Shown: positions 31,601-39,500, counted from the stretch's first letter. The stretch: DNA of 64,000 nt from Prorocentrum cordatum (GCA_963575745.1 CAUYUJ010016286.1:1-64000); one strand, 5' to 3'. Translations and numbers: made by a program. Notes: generated by a model from the letters alone, not told the origin.

Positions 31601-33326
31601 CCCACTTCTGCCCTCTCCCTTCTTCCGCTCAGCCACCCATGTCATTCTCAGTTGGTCGGATGCCCTCTCCGTTGGAATCCTCCCCTGTCCCCGTCTTGCC
31701 TCCCCTCATCCTCGTCGTTTCTCCTTTGTGTTCCAGTTCCAACGTCCCGCCATCATTGTTCGTTGCTTCGTCCCTCCCTTGCCTCCCCAAACCCTTGCAG
31801 ACTTTGAAGACGAATGCGCACGGCGCTCAAAGAAGAACCACATGTTGAAAACTACCCGTCTGCCATCCGTGTGCCTGTTACGCACTTCTTAAACGAATGT
31901 GCGGGGCGCTAGAACGAAACCACACCTTGAAAAAGAACCGCCCTCCGTCCGTGAAGTTTCTGCTGCGGTTTAACGCGAGTGTGCGCAGCGCGAATGCGAA
32001 AACTACACATTGAACGAGATCCGCTGTCCATCCGTGAAACTGTTGCAACACTTGAAAGACGAATGTGCTCGGCGCTACGGTAAGAACCACATGATGAAAA
32101 CAACACGCCCTCCACCTGTGAAACTGTTGCAAACGACGAGTGCGCGGCGCGAAAACGAGAAACACATGTTGAAACACACCTGCCCAAATCCGCAAAACTC
32201 AAAGAAACACTTAAAACGAATGCACGCGGCTCTAAAAGGAACGCTGCAATTTGACGAAGATCCCCCCTCCATCCGTGAACTTGCTAAATTTACAGCACAA
32301 CTCTGCGCGGCTCCAAAACGAGAACCACGTTTTGACAAAAAAACAGCCCTCCATCCGTGAAACTGTTGCAAACGACGAGAAAGGGTGGCGCTAAAACGAG
32401 AACCACATTCAAAAAAAACACCTGCCCCAATCCGCGAAACTCTGGGGAACTTTCAAAAACGGATACACGCTCCACTTAAAAGAGAACCGTACTTTGAGAA
32501 GGACCCGTCCTCGATCCGTGAAGCTGTTGCACGTTTAAGCTTCAGAGCCCTAAATCGTGAAAAAGTCTCAAGCGAAACGAACGGCATGCCATACTGACAC
32601 GTTTTGGAGTGCGACGGGGAGAGATTCTTTATGAGGAAAAGGACTGGACGAGGTGGAGGAGGAGGAGTGAGTGAGTGAGTGCGGCAAAAGGTGGGGCGTG
32701 GCGCTGCGGATTCAAAACGAAGACTCAACTCAGGAGGATGGGGCAAACTGCAAGTCCCAACACGGTGCGGTAAATGACCGCGAGGTGACCTCGAAATCCG
32801 CAAAGAAATCACCGCAAGATCCGTCACAGCTCTGATTTGGGACCCTGGGACCCTGGAGGCGATGGCTGCCCGAGACATCCTCGGAGAACGACCCAAGCCC
32901 CCAGACCGAAAACCGTGCGGCTAGCCCCAATCCAAACTGACTCACCGCACGGCGTGGTCACGGCATCTACTGGGGGGCCCAAGAGAGAAACGTGCGTTCT
33001 TCGGGAGCGGCCAAGAGGGGGGTGTCCAAGAGGGGGGGGTGCACATCATGACGGGCGACACGTGCGCGTCCCAGGGGGAGGGGCTGGGGATGTAATGAAA
33101 CAAGGCGAGGCGCCGTGAACTCTGGAAAAATATCATGGCCCACGCCATTATATCCCCCCCCCCCTAGACATCACCCCCCTCTTTGCCGCCCCCGATGTCT
33201 GCGATGGCCCGGGAAAAGCCCGGGCACCTTCGACACGGGGCGCTCCTTGGCCGCCCCCGCGTCCAGGCCAGAGCCCAGCGGAGCAGCCAGCGCCAGCACG
33301 GCTGCCGCCAGCAGGGCGCGCGACAT
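6971..33326 (-). CDS. Gene A: dinoflagellate secreted coiled-coil family protein, 5' six exons (runs off left edge)
   Basis: A single minus-strand gene assembled from six exons: 33326-33225, 27183-26884, about 19470-19310, 11923-11794, 7371-7273 and 7102 to about 6971. Joined, they begin with a signal peptide and continue into a long charged helical protein with a Cys pair (ACWCETND) and the phrases YAPQSGEIFGI, NQKAYEALKAAK and KTQELADTDE. From memory these occur in this order in large proteins that are abundant in dinoflagellate genomes and have no known function. Coding sequence is under 1 kb in more than 26 kb. The exon expected next (typically MTDAEWEERQ-like) is not found before the left edge, so the gene is 3'-partial. 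One junction (exon 3 to 4) does not close cleanly, and a microexon may be missing. Role inferred: a secreted or endomembrane structural protein; the biochemical activity is unknown. Confidence 0.8.
7103..7272 (-). other. 170-bp intron of gene A built from GAC/GTC triplets
   Basis: Sits between exons 5 and 6, with GT donor and AG acceptor. TCAGGTCGAC (10 bp) is found at both ends, once across the donor and once across the acceptor. The interior is almost entirely GAC, GAT and GCC triplets on the minus strand. Read through, it would add an Asp-rich segment and then shift frame, because 170 is not a multiple of three. Confidence 0.8.
7273..7371 (-). CDS. Gene A exon 5
   Basis: 99 bp, 33 codons: DLSETQKSETENQKAYEALK, then AAKLEQIAAGQAQ. 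The acceptor is TGCAAG|GAT. The donor GT follows CAG at 7273. It joins exon 4 (ETFEK|DLSETQK) and exon 6 (AGQAQ|VDKKTQEL) in frame. Confidence 0.85.
7537..7764. repeat. Tandem duplication, about 115-bp unit
   Basis: CTGAAAGGGC(G/A)CGGTGCGCAGG begins both copies (7537 and 7652). GAGAAGCCCTCGG and CAGTCTTTGGCTCCAGTA recur at the same spacing. This is an intronic recent duplication. The rest of 7765-8800 shows nothing recognisable. Confidence 0.8.
8820..11200. repeat. Composite satellite: CTCAGACTCACT minisatellite and GATGTCTC... units
   Basis: Two interleaved repeats. One is a 6/12-bp minisatellite (CTCAGACTCACT and variants) at about 8820-8985, 9695-9880 and 10830-11160. The other is a longer unit containing GGATGTCTC(A/G)AGCGAGGCG, CTGGTTTCAGCACTC and GCCGCCAGGGTGGGG, repeated near 8990, 9885, 10040, 10195, 10510, 10715 and 11170. 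It lies inside an intron of gene A. Open frames here are repeat-driven. Confidence 0.8.
11625..11740 (+). repeat. Dispersed repeat, copy 1 (see 52855-52990)
   Basis: Shares GG(A/G)TCGGCGCTG, CCCTCCCC, a GCGCGCCAGG-like segment and a terminal CCACGGGGACCTC or CGCGCGGACC motif with 52855-52990 in the same order and orientation. Similarity is moderate. It is adjacent to gene A exon 4, on its 3' side. Confidence 0.4.
11794..11923 (-). CDS. Gene A exon 4
   Basis: 130 bp: one base plus 43 codons reading TVLTRSQRRVVASFVQS, VHKEGYAPQSGEIFGILEQ, MKETFEK. The acceptor is TTCGCAG|G. The donor is GA: AAG|GACATC. The LT-SQRR-VASFVQ and YAPQSGEIFGIL-QMKETFE motifs are hallmark family segments. AAGGA is shared with the next acceptor, leaving the junction position ambiguous by a few bases. 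Confidence 0.8.
11941..12407. other. Intronic CT-rich DNA, no gene seen
   Basis: TCCTCCTCCTTTTTCC-type tract near 11985-12030, followed by purine-rich DNA. No conserved protein segment is recognised. Confidence 0.5.
12408..14292 (-). pseudogene. LINE reverse transcriptase, frameshifted remnant
   Basis: The fragment 14292-13963 ends with KKCRPIAVLSALWTAYMRLL and HQSTFRPGH, an RT finger/palm segment. The frame then changes near 13980 and continues TRPPMIASATVWCHACK to IFQGGPDGPIKCNI, a motif-B-like region. A second change near 13600-13667 leads into IPIFIPADNFWLLG, where PADN stands in for the catalytic (Y/F)ADD or FADN motif. The downstream part (LGHQISFDRNASIEVDRRIR) is the thumb/C-terminal region seen in dinoflagellate LINEs. 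No motif A aspartate block was found. Two or more frameshifts make it non-functional. Confidence 0.75.
14505..16400. repeat. Cluster of poly-G runs
   Basis: G homopolymers of roughly 15-30 bp occur near 14504-14524, 14813-14830, 14847-14874, 14932-14947, 15341-15365 and 16376-16400. All are G on the plus strand, that is, C on the LINE sense strand. They are obvious G-quadruplex candidates and likely sites of sequencing error. Confidence 0.85.
15400..17740 (-). pseudogene. LINE ORF1/RRM and endonuclease remnants
   Basis: The minus strand shows IRLLSAVGAMIKDAT and TVADIQTKLASFDSELPL (coiled coil), then KVMCVGGFNYESGDLL (RNP-like) and MWMMLKAMKGRKFQGG, LWHGNDKLGWEIGVSKEQ, an arrangement seen in RRM-like ORF1 regions of dinoflagellate LINEs. 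DLRLDLQLNGHNG follows. The frame is then interrupted by the TC tract at 16492-16694. Downstream fragments such as LHIDMLWAIPRASIGRRMHF (15790-15650) may belong to the endonuclease but lack clear catalytic motifs. Confidence 0.6.
16492..16694. repeat. TC dinucleotide microsatellite
   Basis: Nearly pure (TC)n, interrupted by TTGTATT near 16536 and a short T run near 16612-16622. It lies inside the decayed LINE, between its RRM-like and endonuclease parts. Confidence 0.95.
17785..18600. repeat. CCGAA minisatellite arms around a GGGGCCCCTTTGGGGG array
   Basis: CCGAACCGAACCGG-type repeats at about 17785-17995 and 18428-18595 flank an array of GGGGCCCCTTTGGGGGTTTGG units at about 18095-18430. Both CCGAA arms are in the same orientation, so this is a nested insertion or expansion rather than a palindrome. 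It abuts the 5' end of the LINE remnant. It is not the dinoflagellate TTTAGGG telomere repeat. Confidence 0.85.
18600..19309. other. Intronic DNA, no gene seen
   Basis: GC-rich purine-biased DNA (GGAGGGAGGG stretches) lies between the CCGAA array and gene A exon 3. No conserved segment is recognised. Confidence 0.5.
19310..19470 (-). CDS. Gene A exon 3
   Basis: Reads EKEMLQALSALKQAVTVLAK, HHGGASSTFLQVPKSSML, then SVAASLQRLTARHADH. The sequence EEK-x-LLQSI-ALK-(A/Q)A(I/V)-VL-KHH-GA is what follows AEFN in family members, so it joins exon 2 in frame. The acceptor is CCCGAG|GAG. The 3' edge is unclear: no GT follows ARHAD directly, and the next exon begins in phase 2. Confidence 0.75.
19850..20100. 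repeat. CGATCTCACTAT minisatellite, block 1
   Basis: Imperfect 10-12-bp units around CGATCTCACTATCGG. The same family recurs at 24160-24600, at 25130-25240 and near 25350, framing the GGGACACC arrays. Confidence 0.8.
20779..20841. repeat. CTC microsatellite
   Basis: About 20 uninterrupted CTC/TCC triplets within the hairpin satellite. Confidence 0.95.
21039..21110. repeat. Long purine/pyrimidine palindrome
   Basis: GGATTAAGGAGGAGGA on the left pairs with TCCTCCTCCTTAATCC on the right around a short centre near 21073. The flanking GGAGGAAGGAGGA extends the match to about 30 bp per arm with a 4-base insertion. It could form a cruciform or H-DNA. Confidence 0.75.
22170..22750 (-). repeat. Degenerate GGCC-type element, copy in CTTGGGGGCC orientation
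   Basis: CTTGGGGCCTCTTGGGCGGTC-like units with two short AT-richer cores (TTGGAGCGTTGGAAGCGGGA near 22139 and TTGGAGCGTTGAAAGCATGA near 22513). The cores are related to each other, indicating an internal duplication of about 370 bp. Confidence 0.65.
22751..23169. other. Intronic DNA with a unit shared with 36840-36960
   Basis: CATCCGCCACCGTGCCTCCGG and GAGCCTCAATCCTCACTCAT segments recur at 23155-23180 and (first motif) at 36848-36870. Otherwise nothing is recognised. Confidence 0.5.
23170..24012 (+). repeat. Degenerate GGCC-type element, long copy
   Basis: Begins GAGTCTTCACAGGGCC and ends with GAGATCCCAACGAACATCCA and CACGGTGGCGGGAT. The same start and end occur at 36915-37572, so both are copies of one element that differ in internal length. 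The interior is GGCCCCCAAGAGG-like units plus a core TTTGAATAATTTCGGCC. Open frames on both strands come from the array. Confidence 0.7.
24160..24600. repeat. CGATCTCACTAT minisatellite, block 2
   Basis: About 40 imperfect copies of an 11-12-bp unit (ATCGATCTCACT and variants). It is immediately followed by the GGGACACC array. Confidence 0.85.
24605..24945 (+). repeat. GGGACACC minisatellite, forward array
   Basis: Units of CGGGACACCAC or CGGGACACCATC, broken by a GGGGCCTCACTTTTGCATCC-like unit. The reverse-complement array (GGTGTCCCGTGG) is at 25230-25475, so the two form an inverted pair about 280 bp apart. Confidence 0.8.
25010..25770. repeat. Direct duplicates flanking the reverse GGTGTCCC array
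   Basis: ACACGAACACGAAA followed by ACCGATTTCC, then GGTCTCCGTTTCACTTC-like sequence, occurs at 25016-25080 and again at 25700-25765 in the same orientation. The reverse GGTGTCCCGTGG array lies between them at 25230-25475, and CAAGCGAGGCCAAGCGAAGG repeats lie at 25500-25610. Confidence 0.75.
25775..26860. other. Intron 2 DNA next to exon 2, no gene seen
   Basis: Less GC-rich than the surroundings, with TATATATAAATATAAATG near 26283. I find no conserved protein segment, RNA gene or tandem repeat in it. Confidence 0.5.
26884..27183 (-). CDS. Gene A exon 2: N-terminal coiled-coil segment
   Basis: Exactly 100 codons. It starts after an AG acceptor (CTGCCAG) with VISILKDMLNTLQ, then DEDEEIYDKLACWCETND, REKTKAIKEAEERIAALEAS, an Asn/Gln-rich helix, and ends KELAEFNEE. 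This is the most diagnostic exon of the family: the CWC motif is followed by a long heptad-like helix. The donor is non-canonical, GA (GAG|GATACA). GAGGAG flanks both ends of the following intron. Confidence 0.85.
27318..27432. repeat. CTC microsatellite
   Basis: About 38 nearly uninterrupted CTC triplets, 135 bp upstream (minus strand) of gene A exon 2. Confidence 0.95.
27433..30375. other. Intron 1 DNA, no gene seen
   Basis: Contains a CT-rich run at about 28090-28190 and a purine-rich GGAGGAGGAAGG stretch at 29450-29590. No conserved protein or RNA is recognised. Several short open frames are not supported. Confidence 0.5.
30376..30840 (+). repeat. GGGCTATA(G) minisatellite
   Basis: About 45-50 imperfect 9-bp units (AGGGCTATA). 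The direct repeats lose register only by small insertions. It lies inside gene A intron 1. Confidence 0.9.
31790..32560 (+). repeat. About 80-bp satellite, array of 9-10 units
   Basis: The unit contains CGAATG(C/T)GC-CGGCGCTAAAACGAG, AACCACAT-TTGAAAA and CCCTCCATCCGTGAAACTG. Copies begin near 31810, 31890, 31973, 32058, 32135, 32215, 32296, 32376 and 32458. Reverse-orientation relatives are at 33715-33985, on the other side of gene A exon 1. Confidence 0.85.
33001..33195. mobile_element. MITE family 2, copy 1
   Basis: Begins TCGGGAGCGGCCAAGAGGGG and ends CCCCCCTCTTTGCCGCCCCC plus GA: terminal inverted repeats of about 20 bp. The interior carries a hairpin ATATCATGGCCCACGCCATT. No coding capacity. 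Flanking 5-mers are GTTCT and TGTCT, so a target duplication is not clear. It lies 30 bp downstream of gene A exon 1 in transcription order. Confidence 0.8.
33225..33326 (-). CDS. Gene A exon 1: signal peptide
   Basis: Starts at ATG 33326 and reads MSRALLAAAVLALAAPLGSG, then LDAGAAKERPVSK. This is a basic n-region, an Ala/Leu hydrophobic core and a small-residue stretch suitable for signal peptidase. The exon ends AAG at 33225 before a GT donor (GTGCCC). RPVSK joins directly to VISILKDM of exon 2, matching the usual N-terminus of the family. It lies 30 bp from a MITE (33001-33195). Confidence 0.75.
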
Positions 33327-33714
33327 GACCGCTGGTTGCAGGGCCTCGGGGCGCCGCAGCTACGATGGAGTGTGGTGAGCCCTGCCAACGGCTCGTGGGC
33401 GCGGGATCGTCCTGCAGCTGCTCCTCCTGCTCCTCCTCCCCTCCCCTTCCCTCTTTCTCCCTGCCTCCCTCTTTCCTGAGTGCCAGCCACGATATGATCG
33501 TCCCCTCCTCCTTGTCGCGCTCACCTTCCTCTTCCTCTTCCCGCCGCTCACCCTTTTCCATCATCTTCCTCGTCCTCCCACCCCTTCTCATCCCTCCCCT
33601 CCCAACCCTTCTGATCCATCTCCTCCCTCCCTCCCCTCCCCCACCTCCACACCCATCTCCAGCATAAATCGCTCTCCTCGTCGACCCCTGAGTACAGAAT
33701 TCCGATGATTTGCA

Positions 33715-33985
33715 CACATGGAGGGCGGGCGGTGTTCAGAATGTTGCTGTCGCCTCAGCGCCGCGAGCGGTAGCTTTAGCAGTCACAAAGAAGGAGGGCG
33801 GCCCAGTTCAACAGGACGCTCGCCTTAGCTCCCCGCTGTCCGTCTTCAAATCTTCCAGTAGTCAAAAACATGGAAGGCAGTCCGTTGTCAAGGCGAGGCT
33901 CTCGCCCTGGCGCCGCGCCCAATCGTCTTAAAAGCTTCCAATCGTCACGCCGAAGGAGGGCGGTTCATGTTCAAGCTGGGGCGAC
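33715..33985 (-). repeat. Reverse-orientation copies of the 80-bp satellite
   Basis: GGAGGGCGG, TTCA-GTTCAA, GCGCCGCGC and ACAAAGAA segments are spaced about 75-85 bp apart. They match the reverse complement of the units at 31790-32560. Three to four diverged copies. Confidence 0.6.
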
Positions 33986-34550
33986 TCCACGAGACGTTCC
34001 CCTCCTGTGCTCCCCATCATGCAGGGTTGCCCAGCAGTCCAAGGATGCACGGCGATTCCTTCGGCAAGGTGAGCAGCTGCAACCCTGTGCAACAGTCAGC
34101 TGCATAGAGCGCGGCCCCTCGCTGAAGACCACTGAACGAGTAATGACATCAACATAAAGACTCTGAGGTCAGCGGGGTCCAGCGCGGATCCGAGAAATCC
34201 GCGCGGACCTCCGAATGTTATGTGTATGTCATCCTTCGTTCCCCGAATCCTGAGTCTACTCGGGTCCCTCCTTTTCTTCCTCCTCCTCCTTCTCCTCCTC
34301 CTCCTCCTGCTCCTCCCCCCCTCCTTCCTACCCGTCATCTGCCTGCAGTTTAAGGTCCGCGCCAGCTTTGAAGGCGTTGGCCGAGGTGCTCATACGTTAT
34401 GCCGCTTGCCCGCCATCACCCCCGACATCCGATCCGACCCGATCGTGGCCTGGGCGACGGGATCGGATCCGTTCTCCTCTGCGAGGATCCGCTCAAAAGG
34501 GAGCCCTGGAACCCTCCCGCGGTCCGCAGCGAGAAACGAGGATGAGCAGC

Positions 34551-34742
34551 TCGGGCCGGGCGAAAGGGGGGATAGCAAGGGGGGGGTTCGAGAATCAGCT
34601 CACGTAGCTGATTTTCCCGGCGCCTCCCGGCGCTGGAGGCGCCCATGTATCGAGGAATGGGCCCGTCGGCGGGACCGAAACCAGCTGCATGCAGCAGACT
34701 TCGTAACCCCCCCTTTCCCTATCCCCCCCTTTCGTCTGGCCC
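34551..34742. mobile_element. MITE family 1, copy 1, flanked by a 47-bp direct repeat
   Basis: Begins TCGGGCCGGGCGAAAGGGGG and ends CCCCCCTTTCGTCTGGCCC. The interior has the hairpins ATCAGCTCACGTAGCTGAT and CCCGGCGCCTCCCGGCGCTG and the motif GAAACCAGCTGCATGCAGCA. A 47-bp sequence is found on both sides (34504-34550 and 34740-34786) with one mismatch, so the copy sits inside a tandem duplication. Confidence 0.8.
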
Positions 34743-34778
34743 TGGAACCCTCCCGCGGTCCGCAGCGAGAAGCGAGGA

Positions 34779-35004
34779 TGAGCAGCGAGCGGCAGGAGCC
34801 CTTTCCGCGCGGGCGCGCGGAGAACGCCACGGGCAACGCGGCAGCGGCGGCCCGCGCCCGAGACCAGCCAGCCTACCTCCAGCGCCAAGCGCGGGTCGCT
34901 CACGCCGCCTCAGCGCGAGCGGTCGCGATGCGCTGCGACGCCGCGTCGTCGCCGTCGCCACCGCCGCCGCCGTCGCCGCCGCCGTCGCCGCCGCCGTCGC
35001 CCTA
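34779..35004 (+). CDS. Possible plus-strand coding fragment (hypothetical)
   Basis: An open frame starting MSSERQEPFPRGRAENATGN, with NAAAAARARDQPAYLQRQAR, then Ala/Pro-rich sequence ending in GCC/GTC triplets. The first 60 residues are not repeat-derived and have mixed composition. No family is recognised, no splice partners were found, and the ATG lies in the duplicated 47-bp flank. It may equally be non-coding. Confidence 0.2.
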
Positions 35005-36436
35005 GCCGTCATCGCCGCTGCCGTTGTCGTCGCCCTCGTCATCGCACTCGTCGCCGTGGCCGTGGTCGCGGTCGCTGTCGCCGTTGCCGCCTCCTACGCC
35101 GTCGCCGCCGAGGACGTCTCCTCAGTCATCGTCGCCGTGGTCGTGGCAGTGGTTGTTGTCGTCATCGTCATCGTTTTCATCCATCTGCTGCTGCCGCTGC
35201 TGCTGCTTCTCCTCCTCACTTCAGACCAGACCTGCCGATCAACCTTCTCTGACCAGGACTTCGAAGCGAGTTTGGCCCCGGCAGCGAGGGCGAGAGGGGA
35301 GAAACTCAGACCTACCTTCAACCCTGTATTGTCCTCTTCACTCTCTCCCTCTTCCCTCTCTCCTTCCTTCCTCCTCCTCCTCCTGTTTCCCTGCCTCCTC
35401 CTTCTCCGCTCCTCCCCTCTCTAGCCTCCTGGGGGGGGGGGCCTCGCCGTCACGGCCAGGGCCGCCCTCGAGCCCTCCGCAGGAGCGGGCAGGGCGGGGA
35501 GAAGCCCGCGGGCCGACTCCGAGGGGCCCTCGTCGTCATCCCCCTCGCAACTCCCCTCGAATCTGAGAGGGGTCGTGAACCAAATCGCAGCGCGCGTTCT
35601 CTGGCCGAACTTCGGCTCGCGGCCCAGCCTGGCCCGGCAGGTGCGGCAGCATGGTGAGGCGGCGAGCTCTGGCAGCGATCCAGTGTTTTGGCGTTGTCCT
35701 GGTTTCCACGACGTCGGATGTCAGAGTCTTCGTCGTCCTCCTCCTCCTCCTCCTCCTCCTTCTCCTCCTCCTCGAGGTGAGGGGGCAGCAGCGGAAGGGA
35801 AGGGGACTTATGGGAAATAGCAGGAGAGCCAGAATGGAGGAGAGCCTCTGGACTGAAGGTTGCCGATGGGAGTCGAGACCAACTTCTCTTACCTCACCTT
35901 GTCCTCATGTGCCTCCTGTTCCTCGTCTTCGTCCTCACCATCTCACCTTCTCTCCTCCTCCTGCTCCTTAACCTGCTGGTCGATCCTCCCAATCGCCAAA
36001 GATGATAGGCAACGGGAATGAGGGCAACACGAGCAGGAGGGGAGAGAACGGAGCAAAAAGAGGGGAGGAACAAGAAGAGTCGTTGGGAAAACCGTGAATG
36101 TGACGCGGGGATGTCGGCATCCTCCCCCTCCTCGTCTTCAATGTGTTTCACCATCTCATGGCCCTGATCTCCTGTTCCTCATCGTGTTCCTTCCCCTCTT
36201 CCGTCTGCTCCTCTTCGTTGGCTAACTCCTCAACATGAGTATCCTGAATCGCAACTTCCTTCTCTGTCCTTCCCTTCCGAATCCATATTCGCAAGTTCAT
36301 TGCCACATCCCGTCTTTACCGAAGATCATGGGAGAGAAGAGGGTTCAGGATGAGGCATGAAGAAAGGGAAGAGGAGGTCTGCTGCTGCTGCTGCTCCTGC
36401 TCCTCCTTATCCTCCTCCTCGGCTTCCTGTTTCTGT

Positions 36437-36547
36437 TCATACGTCTCCTAGACCTTCTCCCAAGGGGCCAAATGCAATGGCGGCGCAGGAGCGGGCTGAG
36501 GGTGGCTCCTGCAAGAACTCATCGAAGTGCGACCCGGACAAAATGTC
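36437..36547 (-). CDS. Gene B exon h, terminal, with stop codon
   Basis: 36 codons plus TGA: DILSGSHFDEFLQEPPSARS, then a 16-residue tail ending GLGDV. AILSG-xF-xFLQ is the usual C-terminal end of the family. Here the protein continues about 20 residues further than I expect. The acceptor is CCGGAG|GAC. The stop at 36437-36439 defines the 3' end of gene B. Confidence 0.75.
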   Translation of the reverse strand, partial: DILSGSHFDEFLQEPPSARSCAAIAFGPLGEGLGDV

Positions 36548-39500
36548 CTCCGGCAGGGGCGCGCTTCACTCACGACAACAAACTATGCCAGTTTGCGTTT
36601 GGTGTCGCGTCGGCTTGAACCTAAACCTAGTCTTCTATCTCTTACACCCCATCTGACTGTTACAACACGTCACAAAGGTTCGAACTCATCTCATCTAACC
36701 ACTCTTATGTCCTACCCTTCCATACATATGTGTAGCATAACTATACGAAACTCTAGTATACTGCTTTAGCTCATCTGGGCGCCCGAACAATTCACATGAC
36801 TGTCATTGAATTATCTCATTCGTCGAACCGTGCTAGATGAGATGCTCTATCCGCCACCGTACCTCTGGGCACGGAGTGGGCGTGTCCTTAGGTCATTTGC
36901 CTGATTCCTGGAGCCTCAATCCTGAGTCTTGAAGACTCTTGAAAGGGCCTGAACCCCAAATTCTCAAATCTACCGGGCCTTCCCGCGAACACCCTGGGAA
37001 CTGAGAAGTGTTCCCGCATGATCAATCCGGGCCCAAGAGGGTAGACGGCCCCCAAGGAGGGCCCCAAGACGGTCCATGAGGGCCCCGAGTCGCCGACCGA
37101 TCGCTCCAAGACGCCCAAGAAGGCCCCAACAGGCCAAACTCATATATTCTTTCGGTTCCTGAAAAATTTGGGCGTTCTCGCCTTTCCCAGACGGCCCTAA
37201 AAGCCCGCAAGACCGCCCCAAGACGGCCCCAGAACGGCACAAGCGGGCCTAAAATCGGCCCAAGAGGCGATTAAACGGCCCAAGAGGGCTCCTAGGCGGC
37301 AGAAAGAAAGGCCCAAGAGAGGGAACACGAACAGAAAATCCAAGCCTTCCGCTCCAAGAGGCCCCAAGAGGCCCCAAGAGGCCAAAGAGGCACCCAGCCC
37401 CGACGAGGCCCCCAGAAGGCCCCAAGAGGCCCCCAAGAGGCCTACAAGAGACCCAACGAGGATCCAAAACGGGCGTCCAAACTGCCTCCAAGAGGCCCCC
37501 GAGAGGCCTCCCACGAGATCCCAACGAACATCCAATAGGCTTTAGACCTACAACCAAAGCACGGTGGCGGGATGGGCCAACGGAGAAATACGGAGATAAT
37601 CAATTACACGTCTATGCACATGTTCCTCGAGTCATTCGTGTTGTTGCTTGTACTTTATGAAGTCGGCTGAAGAGTGATACCAGAAGGCGCAGCTATGTCG
37701 GCTCCAACGTTGTGCAGGCCAGCTTGGTTGTCGAAGGCGGCAGAGCCGCCCAAGGAGAAAATCTCGCGCAAGCAGGGAGGCGAGCTGATGCTAGGAGGCA
37801 AAGGCCTCGGCAAACGCAACAAGAAGCAGTCGCTGGAGGAGCTCGCCGTGGTCATCGCCAAGCTGGTGCTCACAGATGAGGCGGAGCTTCGCGCGCTGAC
37901 TGGCGCCATCTACGACACGTGGCTACTGCCAGTTGGCGCACACGCAGGGAACTACACTTCAACCACGCGCGCAGCGACAGTGAATGACCGCTCGGCCCCC
38001 TCACCCTGATTATGACGTGTCCAAGTCACTCTGATTATGCATAGCCATGTCTATGTTAACCTATTCAGTTGAAGTTGTATCTATGCGTGTAGCGCTGCGA
38101 CGTCCCTGCATGTCTATAAAGACTGACAACCCCAACCTTACTTTTGCAGCCGGCAGACGCGCAGGCGTCCCAGCCTGAGACCCAAGGCTGCCGACGCAGG
38201 AGAAGGGTCACGGGAGGTTCAAACACTCGGGGGCCAAAATGTTTCACAACAATCTCTGAAACATACCCATGCTTGCTGCAAGTCGCTCTTAACTTCTCGC
38301 ATTTGCCACCATCCACAGCTCGTTTAGCTCATCGGAATATCCCATCCAAATGTGCTAATCCACCTACTCATTTCAATCATTCGGCAACGACTTGTTCACA
38401 TCTTACACGTGTTCGCAAAACTTATATATGCAAGACATGTTGTGCTTCCGGAACAGACATTCGTCTTATTCGTCAAGGATGCCATCACAGACTCAAAAAC
38501 TGTGGAGTGATGAATTCACACATGGGCTTGAAATGCACCAGGCGGCCAGACCCTAACGGGCGAGTCGGCTCAGATGGGCGATACAAGCGGGCGACGGGCG
38601 GCCGTTCAACAAGAGAGCGGGCGGACCCTACCAACGACCGGGTCGGGCCGGCTGACCCTAACGGTCGGCGAGGGGAGGACAAATGTTCAAACAAGCGAGC
38701 GTAGACACTCGAACGGGCGGGCGCGAGGGGTGTGCCCAAACGGGTGAGTCGGGCGGGAGGGCTCTGACAGGCGCGTCGACGGGCGGGACAGGCGGGCTGG
38801 TCAGGCAGACTCTAACAGGCGGGCGGGGCGGGCGCGACATTCAAACGGACGGGCGGGGTGGTGCGTTGGATTCGGAGAGCAGAGAGCAACATTAAACCTG
38901 GACGCGCTGCATTTGGGAAGGGTGGAGTGGAAAACTGGGTGGCGTCTTGCAGCCTGACACGACTGCATGAGCAAGGGGCGATTCTGCATCCGAACTTGGG
39001 ACGAAATTGATCAAAAGAAAAGCCTCCGTAGCATTCCCAAACAACATCGGAACCTAATACCATTCCTCGTACGGAATGGACAAGGGGCTGACGACGGCTG
39101 AGAGGTGTTAAAATATACAGATATGCAAATGTGGACGTGCATTGAACTGTTTGTGTGTGCGCATTGTACGAATCACACTCGTGATTGTACCAGCAGCAGT
39201 AGCGACACGACAAGGTCGAGGTAGTCCTCGAAGCGGGGCAGGATTGTCGGGCTGAGCGAAAGGGGGGATAGCAAAGGGAGGGTTTGAGAATCAGCTCGCG
39301 TAGCAAATTTGCCCGGCGCCTCCCGGCGCCGGAAGGCACCCATGTATCGAGGAATGGGCCCGGCGGCGAGACCAAAACCAGCTGCATGAAACAGATTTCG
39401 TAATCCCCCCTTTCCTTAATTATCCCCCCCTTTCGTCCGGCCCGAGATTAGCAGGTGCGATAAGGAAGCTGAGCGTGCACGCAGGTGTGCCAAGCCAACC

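Larger units (their letters stand above)
33985..36436. other. Spacer between genes A and B
   Basis: The interval between the gene B stop (36437) and the gene A start (33326) is 3.1 kb. Besides satellite and MITE copies (listed separately) it holds pyrimidine tracts near 34270-34325 and 35340-35420 and GTC/GCC triplet runs at 34935-35190. A promoter for gene A should lie toward 33330-34200, but no TATA or known dinoflagellate element is evident. Confidence 0.6.
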
